Below, one piece after another: positions 13,812 to 22,230 of a stretch of DNA of 30,858 nt. How positions within the stretch are numbered: position 1 is the first letter of the stretch; every line of letters begins with the position of its first letter. The DNA is from Xanthobacteraceae bacterium (GTDB lineage: Bacteria; Pseudomonadota; Alphaproteobacteria; Rhizobiales; Xanthobacteraceae): NCBI GenBank assembly GCA_019746355.1, contig JAIESC010000027.1:1-30858 (forward strand). The letters run 5' to 3'. The notes under the pieces were generated by a model. It saw only the letters and a program-made list of their open reading frames with translations. It did not search any database and was not told where the DNA came from. A program made the translations under genes and the position numbers.

Positions 13812-15569
13812 TCACCAGGTGCCGAACCGCGGCTGGAAGAAGTTCTGCGAGCTCCGGAACCCGCCGCCGCGGCCACCCCAGCCACCACCCCAACCGCCAC
13901 CCGAATATCCCCAGTTGTCCGCGTAGTGGTAGTCGTCGCGCCGCGAGCGGTACGAGGCCGTCGTCGGCCTGCCGCCGCCGGAATTGCTGTAGCTGCGCTT
14001 GATCGGAATATCCGCCACGCGGCGCTCGCCGTGCAGGATCCGGGTAATTTCCTTGTCGTGACCGTAGAGGTCGGCGCGGGCCTGCAGATGCCCGGCGTCG
14101 TCGACGAATGCGGTCTGATAGGTGATGTAGACCGGGATCGGATTCTTGAAATTGATCGTCCGCTCGCCCTTGCCGTACATCGCCTGGATGCGGTCCGTAG
14201 TGTGGCGCTCTTCGGGCTGCGAAACGCCGAGCAACACTTCGGCATACTTGTCCGGGTTTTGCACCCGCATGCAGCCGTGGCTGTAGGCGCGCACCGGGTG
14301 GTCGAACAGCTTCTTGTCCGGCGTGTCGTGCTGGTAGACGAGGAAGCGGTTCGGGAAGTTGAAGCGGATGCGGCCGAGCGCGTTTCTCTCGCTGGGCGGC
14401 TGATAGATGCGGATCGAGCCGTCGGCGTTGCGGCCGATTTGCAGGCCGATGCGGGCAAGCGCGTTGGGATCGCGCGCCAGCGCCGGCAGATACTCGTTCC
14501 GGATGATCGACGGCGGCACGTTCCAGGTCGGATTGACGGTGATGTACTTCATCGTCTCGGTCAGGAGCGGCGTGGCCTGGTTGCCGGCCTTGCCGGCGAC
14601 GATTTTGGTGTGCCAGACGGTCTTGCCGTCCTGCACCACCTTCAGCGTGAAGTCCGGGATGTTGACCATCACATAGGTCTGGCCGATATCGTGCGGCATC
14701 CAGCGCCAGCGTTCGAGATTGGCGACGATCGCATCGACATTGGCCGCGGCGGGCTTGGCTTCGGCCGGGTCTTCCGTTGCGCCCTTCGACTTGCGCTTGG
14801 ATTTGGTTTCCTTCGTCGGCTCGGCCGCGGCCTTCACGGGACCACGGTTGTTGTCGATCTCGGAGAATTTGCCGCTGCGCGCCGCGGCAAGCTGGGCCTT
14901 GAGTGCCTTGTAGGCCGGATGCTGCGGGTTGAATGCATCGAGGGTCGCCCGAACATCGGCGCTCTCGGCAAGCTTGTTCAAGACTTCGGCGGCGTCGGGC
15001 GCCTTCTGGTCGAAATAGACGGCGCCGCTGACGCGGGTGAAGGCGACGCGGCCGATGCTGGCGTGTCGCGCGAAGGTCAGCACGGAATTGGTCATCGTCA
15101 GCTCGTCGGCGGCGAGCTTGGCCGGATCGGCATTGTCGAATTTTGGCGCCGGGTAGTCGGCGGGGTCGAGGCCGTCGGCACCGACCTTGGCGAGGAAACT
15201 CGAGGCCTGCTCGGCGCGCGGCTGCGCCTTGCGCTCGGCGGTCCAGATCGGGGCGAAATTGCGGTTGCGGTAGAAGGCCAGCACGCCGGCGCGGTCATGC
15301 TCGCGCAGCACGTACTGCTGCAGCCGGCTTTCGACGAGTTCTTTCAGTTGCTGCTCGATGGGGCCGAGTTCGACCGAGGCAGGCTTCGCGTCCTGGTTTG
15401 CTTGCGCCACGGTGGTTTTGCCGGACGCAGCCGGGCTCTGGTTGTTTTGGGTCTGGTCGTGGACGAACTTCCGCGGCGAGAAGAGCGTGTAGTCGGGCTC
15501 GGCCTGGGCCCTGCCGGACAACGTCAACACCACGGCCGCGGCGGTGGTCGCGAGCAGGAACCTGCGCAT
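13812..15569 (-). CDS. L,D-transpeptidase (YkuD domain), YcbB/LdtD-like
   Basis: The 585-residue product has a signal peptide (about 1-23), a disordered Gln/Ser/Pro region, and a scaffold domain (VESRLQQYVLREHDRAGVLAFYR...DPADYPAPKF). The YkuD catalytic domain begins near YVMVNIPDFTLKVVQDGK. The active-site motif H-X5-SHGC-X-R is intact at 424-435 (Cys433, codon 14271-14273). These periplasmic enzymes make 3-3 cross-links in peptidoglycan or attach proteins to it. The C-terminal tail (about 530-585) is Gly-rich with Trp, Tyr and Phe and looks unstructured. The gene stands alone; its promoter should lie in the stretch after 15570. Confidence 0.93.
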   Translation of the reverse strand: MRRFLLATTAAAVVLTLSGRAQAEPDYTLFSPRKFVHDQTQNNQSPAASGKTTVAQANQDAKPASVELGPIEQQLKELVESRLQQYVLREHDRAGVLAFYRNRNFAPIWTAERKAQPRAEQASSFLAKVGADGLDPADYPAPKFDNADPAKLAADELTMTNSVLTFARHASIGRVAFTRVSGAVYFDQKAPDAAEVLNKLAESADVRATLDAFNPQHPAYKALKAQLAAARSGKFSEIDNNRGPVKAAAEPTKETKSKRKSKGATEDPAEAKPAAANVDAIVANLERWRWMPHDIGQTYVMVNIPDFTLKVVQDGKTVWHTKIVAGKAGNQATPLLTETMKYITVNPTWNVPPSIIRNEYLPALARDPNALARIGLQIGRNADGSIRIYQPPSERNALGRIRFNFPNRFLVYQHDTPDKKLFDHPVRAYSHGCMRVQNPDKYAEVLLGVSQPEERHTTDRIQAMYGKGERTINFKNPIPVYITYQTAFVDDAGHLQARADLYGHDKEITRILHGERRVADIPIKRSYSNSGGGRPTTASYRSRRDDYHYADNWGYSGGGWGGGWGGRGGGFRSSQNFFQPRFGTW

Positions 15570-15765
15570 CGAAAACTCCCTGAAAGCCGGCCGATCAACT
15601 CAAATACGTCCCAAATCGTTCCGCCGGATGCGGAGTACCGGATGTTATCGCTATGTGGTTACGTCGCCATCAGGGGTTCAAGCCCGTGGCGGTTTTTTCC
15701 GCACGCCGGAATTCACGATTGTGGCACCGTCGGCGCCCGGGAGGTACGGATTGGGGGAGGCTGAT

Positions 15766-15966
15766 GATCGAGCGTCACAATCGGCCCCACGGCCGACATC
15801 ATCGAAGGCCGGATGTTCACGATCGATATCGACGCCTGCGTCGCCAACATCGACGCCCGCACGGCGCGACCGCCTTTCGACCGGCACGACGGTCGAGATG
15901 CGCAGGCTCTCGCACCCCGACCTCCCGATCGAGGTCGAGGTGACGCCGGTCACACCGGAGCGTTGA
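15766..15966 (+). pseudogene. Possible RidA/YjgF-family C-terminal remnant
   Basis: The stretch 15570-15970 (401 bases) has no intact gene. Near its end one frame reads TGTTVEMRRLSHPDLPIEVEV and a short tail to a stop at 15966, resembling the RidA C-terminus ('aRTTV.v..L..p...vEIe'). The part upstream (IGPTADIIEGRMFTIDIDA, then CVANID) is in a different frame. This suggests a frameshifted and N-terminally deleted relic. The likeness is short and by eye. Confidence 0.3.
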
Positions 15967-15970
15967 GAAT

Positions 15971-16249
15971 TCAGATGCGCCAGCCGGCGGGGACCGGATC
16001 GGTGAACTGGACGCCGAGCTCGTAGCCCAGCCGCCAGACCACCTTGCACTGCCGTCGCAGGCCGCGGTCGTCATCCGAGATCAGCAGGTGGAACTGGTCG
16101 GGGATGTCGATGCCTTCGGCAAACAACCGCGCGCCGCGGTCCGAGATATCGCTGATCATGCAGTCGCGCGGCAGCGCGTAGGCGTCCGGCTGGAATTTGG
16201 CGATACGATTGATCTTGTAACGGCGGTGACTGCGCCGGTCGCTGAGCAT
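15971..16249 (-). CDS. PilZ domain protein
   Basis: The 92-residue product is a single PilZ domain. It has the N-terminal Arg-rich c-di-GMP motif (RRSHRRY, 5-11, fitting RxxxR) and the second motif (DISDRGARL, 34-42, fitting D/N-x-S-x-x-G). PilZ domains bind c-di-GMP and alter motility, polysaccharide synthesis or partner proteins. Both binding motifs are present, so c-di-GMP binding is likely; the partner is unknown. Single-domain PilZ proteins of this size are common in Bradyrhizobium-like genomes. It is transcribed alone. Confidence 0.87.
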   Translation of the reverse strand: MLSDRRSHRRYKINRIAKFQPDAYALPRDCMISDISDRGARLFAEGIDIPDQFHLLISDDDRGLRRQCKVVWRLGYELGVQFTDPVPAGWRI

Positions 16250-16384
16250 GGATGTGAAACCCTGGGAATATTCGATGCCTTACCAGGGTATAGGCCTGCC
16301 CCCGCAACAAGCCGCTAAGTGGCTTCGCAGGATTTTCCTCGAAGCCTATTCCAATTTTCATCAAATCCGGCGCGTCGTATCGTG

Positions 16385-17182
16385 TCAGCGCTTCTTACGC
16401 TTTGTGCCGCGCGCGGTCGCGGCCCTGGCGCGGGCTTTGGGAGCGCCCGGCGGGTATTCGCCGGCCTTCTTCAGGCGGGTCGACCAGTATTCCCAGGCGC
16501 GCGCCTGCGGCCTCGGCTCGAGGTTGCGGTCCCAGGCCATCTTCGCCTCACCCGGCGTCAGCGGGCTCAAAGGTTGGCCTTGCGCCCTGCACGTCAACTG
16601 AAGCTCGGCGTTGCGCACGCTGTAGATGCTGCGGAACACCAGCTCGATGAGGTTTCTTCCCGCGACCGTCGCGCCGTGGCGGCGCATCAGCACCAGCCAG
16701 TAAGGCCCGAGCGCGCGGGCGAGCGAGGCGCCTTCCTCCGGCTTCAGCACCAGCAGGCAGGTGTCGCCGAACTCATCACGGCTGTCCCAGAACGGCACCT
16801 TCTCGCCGATCTGCGCGCCCATGTGATAGAGCGGCAGCAGCTCCTCGCCGGAATTGCAGAACGGCAGGAACGCCATGCTGTGATGGTGCGCGACAGCGTT
16901 CACGTCCGGCCGCGCCTTGTAGATCTGCCCATGAATGACGAGCTCGCCATAGCCGCGGATGCCTTGCGGCAGCGGAGTCACCGGCTCGCTGTCGAGCGTG
17001 TATTCGTAGATGTCGGATGCCTCGACCACCTCGGGCGAACGCGAGCGCGAGATCAGATAGCGATCGGGCCTGGTCGGGTGCCGCATGCTGACATGGCCGA
17101 ACGCGTCGATGATGCCTTCGTTGGCGACGATGCGGTTGGCGACCGCGAGATCGTGCCGTGCCTGTGCGAGATTGTCCGCCAT
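16385..17182 (-). CDS. Class II aldolase/adducin family protein
   Basis: The 265-residue product has the class II aldolase fold: LAVANRIVANEGIIDAFGHVSMRHP at the start, GYGELVIHGQIYKARPDVNA with Glu80, the metal-binding AHHHS (His99-101), and RRHG with His169. In L-fuculose-phosphate aldolase-like enzymes three His bind zinc and a Glu is the acid/base. Members also include decarboxylases of hydroxylated aromatic or dicarboxylic acids, so aldolase is only the family name here. The C-terminal 25 residues are Lys/Arg/Ala-rich and probably disordered. It follows the DoxX gene by nine bases and is likely co-transcribed with it. Confidence 0.88.
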   Translation of the reverse strand: MADNLAQARHDLAVANRIVANEGIIDAFGHVSMRHPTRPDRYLISRSRSPEVVEASDIYEYTLDSEPVTPLPQGIRGYGELVIHGQIYKARPDVNAVAHHHSMAFLPFCNSGEELLPLYHMGAQIGEKVPFWDSRDEFGDTCLLVLKPEEGASLARALGPYWLVLMRRHGATVAGRNLIELVFRSIYSVRNAELQLTCRAQGQPLSPLTPGEAKMAWDRNLEPRPQARAWEYWSTRLKKAGEYPPGAPKARARAATARGTKRKKR

Positions 17183-17191
17183 GTCCGCTCG

Positions 17192-17668
17192 TCAAAACTC
17201 GAAGCCCAGCAGCAGATGGTCGAGCGAAATCTTGCCGCCACCGTTGATCAGAAAATACAGCGCGCCGAGCGCCCACAGTCCCGGATATTCGATGCCCGTC
17301 CGGTTCCAGAACCAGCCGTCATATTTCAGGTGGTCCCAGGCCGACAGCGCCAAGAGCGCGAACAGTGGCAGCGCCATCGGCCGGGTGAACAGCCCGAGCG
17401 CCACGCAGGGCGCGGCGACGAACTGCGTCAGCACCGTGCCATAAGCCCAGAACCAGCCGGGGTGAAACCCCTTGCGGTCATAAAGCGCGGCGACCGCCGG
17501 CACGTTGTCGATCGGTCCGCCGGTGCCCTTGAAGTAGCCGAGGCACATGCGCATGCCATGCGGCACCATCAGCGCGCCGACCGCAAAGCGCAGCGCGGCC
17601 TCGACCCATGACGCGAGCGCGGCATAGACGGCGCCCAGCGCGGGGATGAGCAGCGGCGTGTCGGTCAT
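17192..17668 (-). CDS. DoxX family membrane protein
   Basis: The 158-residue inner-membrane protein has four hydrophobic segments in the DoxX arrangement: WVEAALRFAVGALMVPHGM, a short loop, WAYGTVLTQFVAAPCVALGLFTRPMALPL, LLALSAWDHL and YPGLWALGALYFLINGGG. The motifs 'R...G..m..hG' and 'G..tr.aa' are those of DoxX/DoxD-like proteins, which have been linked to oxidoreduction of sulfur compounds or membrane redox homeostasis. Its role is not known here. It is the first gene of a two-gene unit with the class II aldolase. Confidence 0.85.
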   Translation of the reverse strand: MTDTPLLIPALGAVYAALASWVEAALRFAVGALMVPHGMRMCLGYFKGTGGPIDNVPAVAALYDRKGFHPGWFWAYGTVLTQFVAAPCVALGLFTRPMALPLFALLALSAWDHLKYDGWFWNRTGIEYPGLWALGALYFLINGGGKISLDHLLLGFEF

Positions 17669-17824
17669 GATGGTGGACGACCCAGCGGCGAGACAGGGAG
17701 CTTAGCGTTGCCTGTCCCGCGCGCAAAGCCGCGGCCGCATTGCGACAATGCGCCGTCATGGCTTGTGACGGCAAAGCCTGTTGAGTACCGCTACGGACCT
17801 TGAACCGGCGAGGGATTTAGGACG

Positions 17825-18115
17825 ATGCCGCGGTGGCGAATCTTGTCGGCCTTGTTGTGCATCGCGGCGGCGGCGGTTTCGGGCACCGCTGCGGCGCAGG
17901 GCGATCGCTATCCGAGCCGCCCGATTACGCTCGTGGTGTCCTATCCCGCCGGCGGTCTGTCTGACCTGCCGGCCCGCGCGCTGGCTCCCGAGTTGCAGTC
18001 CCGGCTCGGCGTCCCGGTCGTGATCGAGAACCGCGTCGGCGGGTCGGGCATGGTTGCCGGCTTTGCGTTGTGGCGCTGGATTCCGGGTTCGGGACTTCGT
18101 CGCGCTCCGGAATGA
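17825..18115 (+). pseudogene. Truncated TctC/Bug-type substrate-binding protein
   Basis: The frame starts as a normal TctC-family protein: signal peptide ending TAAAQ, then YPSRPITLVVSYPAGGLSD, PARALAPELQSRLGVPVVIENRVGGSGMVAG. At about residue 78 the likeness stops and the frame runs through a palindromic intergenic repeat (ALWRWIPGSGLRRAPE) to a stop. The product would be 96 residues against about 320 for the family, lacking most of domain 1 and all of domain 2. The rest of the gene is not nearby: the convergent LLM gene ends seven bases later. So this is a deletion relic with the repeat at the break. An intact TctC is encoded at 22231-23208. Confidence 0.88.
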
Positions 18116-18118
18116 CAG
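18061..18118 (-). repeat. Palindromic intergenic repeat (CGTCATTCCGG type), partial copy
   Basis: Read on the - strand it begins TGTCATTCCGGAGC and contains GAACCCGGAATCCA, identical over 14 bases to 23812-23825 on the + strand. It is a half copy of the larger element at 23784-23920, in opposite orientation, and forms the broken end of the tctC remnant. Confidence 0.75.
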
Positions 18119-18122
18119 CGCG

Positions 18123-19487
18123 CTACTCTGCCGCCACCGTCGCTCGCTGCGAATAGCGGCTCGCGGGCCGCGGCAGGCCAAGGTGCTCGCGCAGCGTGCG
18201 CCCGGTGTATTCGGTGCGGAACAGGCCGCGGCGCTGCAGCTCCGGGATCACCAGCCCGACGAAGTCGTTGAGCGCGCCCGGCAGGTAGGGCGGCATGATG
18301 TTGAAGCCGTCGGCCGCTTCCTCGACGTACCATTGCTCCATCTGGTCGGCGAGCTGCTTGGGTGTGCCGACCATCACGAGCTTGGCGCGCGCGCCGGCCA
18401 CCACCTGCGCGATCTGCCGCATCGTCAGGTTGTCGTTCTTCGCGAGCTCGGTGACGTATTTGAAGGTGCTCTGGCTGCCGTTCGACATCGGCAGATTGTC
18501 GGGGAGCGGACCGTCAAAGTCATTGGGCGTGAGATCAACGCCGCCGAGCACGGTCGAGAGAATCTCGCGGGCGACGATCGGGTGCATCAGCGAGTTCTGG
18601 TAGTCGTACTTCTCCTTCGCCTCCGCTTCGGTGCGCCCGACATAGGGCGAGAGACCCGGCATCACCTTGAGATGGTCCGGGTTGCGCCCGAACTTGTCCT
18701 GTGCCCGCGTCTTCACCTCCTTGAAATACTTCTGGCAGGTGTCGATTGTCAGGTTGGCGCTGAAGATCACTTCGGCGAAGCGCGCGGCGACGTCCATGCC
18801 GTCGTCGGAGGTGCCGGCCTGCACGATCACCGGGTGGCCCTGCGGCGGGCGCGGGATGTTGAGCGGGCCCTTGACCTTGAAGTGCTCGCCGGCGTGGTTG
18901 AGGACGTGCATCTTCGCCGGATCGAAGAATTGTCCGCTTGCCTTGTCGCGCGGGAAGGCGTCGTCGTCCCAGCTGTCCCACAGCGCGACGACGATCTCGG
19001 CGAACTCGTTGGCGCGCCGGTAGCGCTCGGCATGGCCGAAGTGGAAGTCGCGGCCGAAGTTGCGCGCCTCGACCGCCTGGCCGGATGTGACCAGGTTCCA
19101 GCCGGCGCGGCCGCCGCTGATGTGGTCGAGCGAGGCGAACTTGCGCGCGACGTGGAACGGCTCGTTGTAGCTCGTTGACGCGGTGCAGGTGAGCCCGATG
19201 CGCTCGGTCACCGCGGCCAGCGCCGAGATCAGGGTGATCGGCTCGAAGTTGGCGATGTACTGCGCCGAGCGCGACAGCGCGTCCATGTGCGCCTCGCGCA
19301 CGCCGATATTGTCGGCGAGGAAGATCATGTCGAATTTGCCGCGCTCCGCGGTCTGCGCGATTTCGACGTAGTGCTTGAAATTGATGCCGGCGTCGGCCTG
19401 CGCGCCCGGATGGCGCCACGAGGCCACGTGATGCCCGGTCGGATTGAAGAAGGCGCCGAGGCGGAGCTGGGCTTTCGGTCGTGACAT
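18123..19487 (-). CDS. LLM-class flavin-dependent monooxygenase, NtaA/SnaA/DszA type
   Basis: The 454-residue product matches the bacterial luciferase-like family subgroup that uses FMNH2 supplied by a reductase. Typical segments are LRLGAFFNPTGHHVASWRHP, FDMIFLADNIGVREAH, LTCTASTSYNEPFHVARKFASLDHISGGRAGWNLVTS, NFGRDFHFGHAERYRRANEF and HPVIVQAGTSDDG. Relatives oxidise nitrilotriacetate, dibenzothiophene sulfone, alkanesulfonates or similar compounds; the substrate here is unknown. The start at 19487 is preceded by GAGAGGGAG; the longer open frame upstream is not coding. It lies 83 bases after the FAD dehydrogenase in the same direction, and no flavin reductase gene is visible. Confidence 0.9.
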   Translation of the reverse strand: MSRPKAQLRLGAFFNPTGHHVASWRHPGAQADAGINFKHYVEIAQTAERGKFDMIFLADNIGVREAHMDALSRSAQYIANFEPITLISALAAVTERIGLTCTASTSYNEPFHVARKFASLDHISGGRAGWNLVTSGQAVEARNFGRDFHFGHAERYRRANEFAEIVVALWDSWDDDAFPRDKASGQFFDPAKMHVLNHAGEHFKVKGPLNIPRPPQGHPVIVQAGTSDDGMDVAARFAEVIFSANLTIDTCQKYFKEVKTRAQDKFGRNPDHLKVMPGLSPYVGRTEAEAKEKYDYQNSLMHPIVAREILSTVLGGVDLTPNDFDGPLPDNLPMSNGSQSTFKYVTELAKNDNLTMRQIAQVVAGARAKLVMVGTPKQLADQMEQWYVEEAADGFNIMPPYLPGALNDFVGLVIPELQRRGLFRTEYTGRTLREHLGLPRPASRYSQRATVAAE

Positions 19488-19570
19488 GGTCGCTCCCTCT
19501 CCCGGGAATCTAGCGCCGCGTGCGAACGCAACGCAAGGCGCGGACTTGTACCGGAATGCGGGACGTGGCG

Positions 19571-20950
19571 CTATCTCGCCAGCGTTTCCGCGGCGATCAG
19601 ACCGATCGTGGCCTTGATCAGCCCGCCGAAATAACCGGAATGCGGGCCGCCATCGAGGCCGCCGACCGTGGAGCCGGCGGCGTAGAGGCCGGGGATCGGC
19701 TCGCCCGCGGTGTCGAGCATGCGCGCGCCGCCGTCGACGATGATGCCGCCCATGGTGTTGGTGATCGCGGTGCAGATCGGCATCGCATAGAACGGCGCGT
19801 TCTTGATCGGCCACGGCTTGTGCCGGTCGCTGCGCGGCGGTTTGAGCTTCTGCAGGGAGCCTTCGTCGAGCGCCTTGTTGTACTCCGCGACCACGCTTTC
19901 GAGCGTGGCGGGCGCAAGCCCGATCATTGGCGCGAGCGCGGCGAGCGTATCGGCGCGATGCAGCGTGCCGCCGGTCTCCGGCACCAGCGGATTCGGCGGC
20001 TGCACATGGCCGCGGCCGGGCGGGCCGTCCCAGATCGCCTGATCGAAGATGATGGTGGTGCCGAGCGGGTCGGGCAGGCGGGCGATGGCGTTGGACAGAT
20101 AGATGCCGCCATAGCCTTCGTCGGCGACGCGCCGGCCTTGCGCGTCGATGACGATGGCTGCGGCGGCGAGATCGTCGGCCTGCGGCCGTGGCCAGAGCCG
20201 TGCGTCGGTCATCGCTTCGCGGCTGTGCAGATGGCCGTAGAAATTTTCCATCTCCGACGTGGTCGCAGCGCCCAGTGCCTTGGCCATGCGGTAGCCATCA
20301 CCCATCGCCGTGCCGCCGTGGCGCTGCAGGAGCTTGGCGGGCGCGGGCGAGATGTGCTCGCGCACCATTTCGGTGTTGGCCTGAAACCCGCCGTCGGCGA
20401 TGACGACGGCGCGCGCCTTGAATTTCTCCCCGCCGGCCGTCTCGATCGCGAGGCCGCCGGTCGCAAGCTTCAATCCGGTGACGCGTGTTCCGCGCAGCAT
20501 GCGGCCCTGGCGGCCTTTGAAATTCGCTTCGAGCCGCTTCAGCGCCACGTCGCCGGCGTAGCCGTTCCACTTCAGGCCCGCGCCGCTTCGCTGCACCGGC
20601 GACAGCACATGGGTGTGGTACTGGCCGAGGTCATTCAACTCGATGCCCTGGCCGCGCAGCCATTGCATCAGCCGGCGGCCTTCCTTCGCCACCGCGCGGG
20701 CGATGTCGTTCCGGGCAGTGCCTTCGGTGACGTCCTCGACCTTGCGGACGAGGTCGTCCTCGGCCGCCTCGGGGCTGGTGAAATTGATGTGGAACGTGCC
20801 GTACGTGATCCGCGAGTTGCAGATGTACTGCTCTTCGGTGCTCTTCTCGAGCACCGCCACGCGCTTGCCAAGCTCCGCCGCGCGGTTGGCGGCGACCATG
20901 CCGGCAATGCCGCCGCCGATCACGACAACGTCGAATTCCGTTTCAGCCAT
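19571..20950 (-). CDS. FAD-dependent dehydrogenase, fumarate reductase/tricarballylate dehydrogenase type
   Basis: The 459-residue flavoprotein begins with a Rossmann motif (VVVIGGGIAGMVAANRAAELG, GxGxxG at about 12-17). It has the second FAD segment (KARAVVIADGGFQANTEMV) and the family's C-terminal FAD-binding end (GLYAAGSTVGGLDGGPHSGYFGG, then LIKATIGLIAAE). It belongs with soluble FAD_binding_2 enzymes such as TcuA, 3-ketosteroid dehydrogenase and flavocytochrome fumarate reductase, which remove or add hydrogens next to a carboxylate or ketone. No heme or quinone-binding part is seen. It is two bases downstream of the M24 gene and clearly co-transcribed. With a TctC-type binding protein in the unit, a polycarboxylate substrate is attractive but unproven. 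Confidence 0.85.
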   Translation of the reverse strand: MAETEFDVVVIGGGIAGMVAANRAAELGKRVAVLEKSTEEQYICNSRITYGTFHINFTSPEAAEDDLVRKVEDVTEGTARNDIARAVAKEGRRLMQWLRGQGIELNDLGQYHTHVLSPVQRSGAGLKWNGYAGDVALKRLEANFKGRQGRMLRGTRVTGLKLATGGLAIETAGGEKFKARAVVIADGGFQANTEMVREHISPAPAKLLQRHGGTAMGDGYRMAKALGAATTSEMENFYGHLHSREAMTDARLWPRPQADDLAAAAIVIDAQGRRVADEGYGGIYLSNAIARLPDPLGTTIIFDQAIWDGPPGRGHVQPPNPLVPETGGTLHRADTLAALAPMIGLAPATLESVVAEYNKALDEGSLQKLKPPRSDRHKPWPIKNAPFYAMPICTAITNTMGGIIVDGGARMLDTAGEPIPGLYAAGSTVGGLDGGPHSGYFGGLIKATIGLIAAETLAR

Positions 20951-20952
20951 TT

Positions 20953-22143
20953 CTACAACTCGAAGATTTTGCGCGGCGTCTTATGCAGGTGCTCGATCTT
21001 GCCGTCCGGCCCGATCAGGAAGTTGTCGCAGACGGTGACGAACAGCCGGGCATTGCCGAAGGTCGGGTGCAGGCCGATGTTCATGCAGGTGTCCAATGGC
21101 ATGTCCTCGTCGTGCCGGATCATCGGCCGTTCGACCACATCGTACCCCTGCCCGTGACAATGCAAGCGCGGTTCCTTGTGCATGCCGTGCTTTTGCATGA
21201 AGGCGTTGTGCTCGGCGAATATCTCCCTGGGCGAGGCACCGGGCTGCAGCATCCGCACGGTGTTGTCCTGCGCCTCGCAGATGATGCCGAAGGCGTCGAC
21301 CAGCTCCTGCGGTGCCTTGCCGAGCACGTAATAGCGGCCGACATGGGTCATCATGCCGCCGGGCCCGGTGTTCTCGCACTGATAGTAGATCACATCGCCG
21401 TCGCGCATCTCGCGGCCCTGCTCGCGGCGGCCGCGGATCTGCGCCGGCTCGCCGGGCGGCGAGGAGGAGCCGAGCATGTAGCCGGTCTCGCTGCCGAGCA
21501 TGTTGCCGATATAGGCGCCGTAGCCGAGCAGCTCGAAGTCCTTCTTGCCGGCTTTGATCTGGAGCTGCGCCTTGGCGAGGATTTCGTCCTGCATCTGGCC
21601 GGCCATGCGAATGAGCTCGATTTCCTCGACGCTCTTCTTCGCCTTGATCGGATCGATGAGCCGCGTGGCGTCGCTGAGCGTCACGCCGTCGAGAAGCTTG
21701 CGCAGCGCGTCGGCGAAGCCGAACAGCATGTTATTCCAGGCGACGATGCCGACATGGCGGTAGCCGGCTTTCTTGATGGCGCCGGCGACGCGCTCGGCGT
21801 CGTAGGGAATGCAGTAATCAATCGCGGGGAAGCTCGCGGTCGGCAGCCATTGGCCGACGCCGCGCCAGACCGCGTCCTTGCCCGCGAAATCGCGCTCGAC
21901 GCCCATCGGACCGTGGCTGACGAGCGTCATCAGTCCGTCCTTGGGGAAGATCACGGTTGCCGGATAGGACGTGCCCATCGACACGCCGGTGAACCAGCGG
22001 AAGTAGCCGCCGGTGCCGCACAGGTTGTTGGCGCCCTGGATGATGAGCGCGTCGAGATGCGGCGGCATCGCCTCGCGCACCGCCTTCCAGCGGCGCTCAA
22101 GCTCGGTGGTTGAGATCGGATTGCAAAAGCGGTTGTCGGACAT
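20953..22143 (-). CDS. Creatinase-like M24 (pita-bread) family protein without metal ligands
   Basis: The 396-residue product has an N-terminal creatinase-type domain (LERRWKAVREAMPPHLDALIIQGANN) and a C-terminal pita-bread domain from about 190. Aligned by eye with Xaa-Pro peptidases, the two metal Asp positions read Gln255 (YYQCEN) and His267 (MMTHVGR), and the two Glu positions read as non-acidic residues (CMNIGLHP and VTVCDN). The catalytic His is kept in CHGQG (His330). Creatinase itself is a metal-free member, so an amidinohydrolase-like or other hydrolytic role is more likely than peptidase. The start at 22143 has GGGGAGGAA upstream. It is the gene before the FAD dehydrogenase (2-base gap) and 87 bases after the TctC-type gene. 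Confidence 0.82.
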   Translation of the reverse strand: MSDNRFCNPISTTELERRWKAVREAMPPHLDALIIQGANNLCGTGGYFRWFTGVSMGTSYPATVIFPKDGLMTLVSHGPMGVERDFAGKDAVWRGVGQWLPTASFPAIDYCIPYDAERVAGAIKKAGYRHVGIVAWNNMLFGFADALRKLLDGVTLSDATRLIDPIKAKKSVEEIELIRMAGQMQDEILAKAQLQIKAGKKDFELLGYGAYIGNMLGSETGYMLGSSSPPGEPAQIRGRREQGREMRDGDVIYYQCENTGPGGMMTHVGRYYVLGKAPQELVDAFGIICEAQDNTVRMLQPGASPREIFAEHNAFMQKHGMHKEPRLHCHGQGYDVVERPMIRHDEDMPLDTCMNIGLHPTFGNARLFVTVCDNFLIGPDGKIEHLHKTPRKIFEL

Positions 22144-22230
22144 CTCGTTCCTCCCCAGCGGCGGTCTCGTGTCCCGGGCGCGGCGCTGTGCCCGCGACAC
22201 GTGTTGCGACGTCGGTGCCCCCAACAAAAC

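Noticed and set aside
15663..15698. tRNA T-arm-like string (GGGGTTCAAGCCC) followed by TGGCGG and six T's, as in a tRNA 3' end or a terminator
   Set aside because: The T-stem pairs only partly, and no D-arm, anticodon arm or acceptor partner is found upstream. A partial stem before the T-run could be an orphan terminator, but no + strand gene ends there.
20983..22113. Open + strand frame opposite the M24 gene
   Set aside because: No domain, no ribosome binding site, and the - strand gene is well supported by its family motifs and operon spacing.
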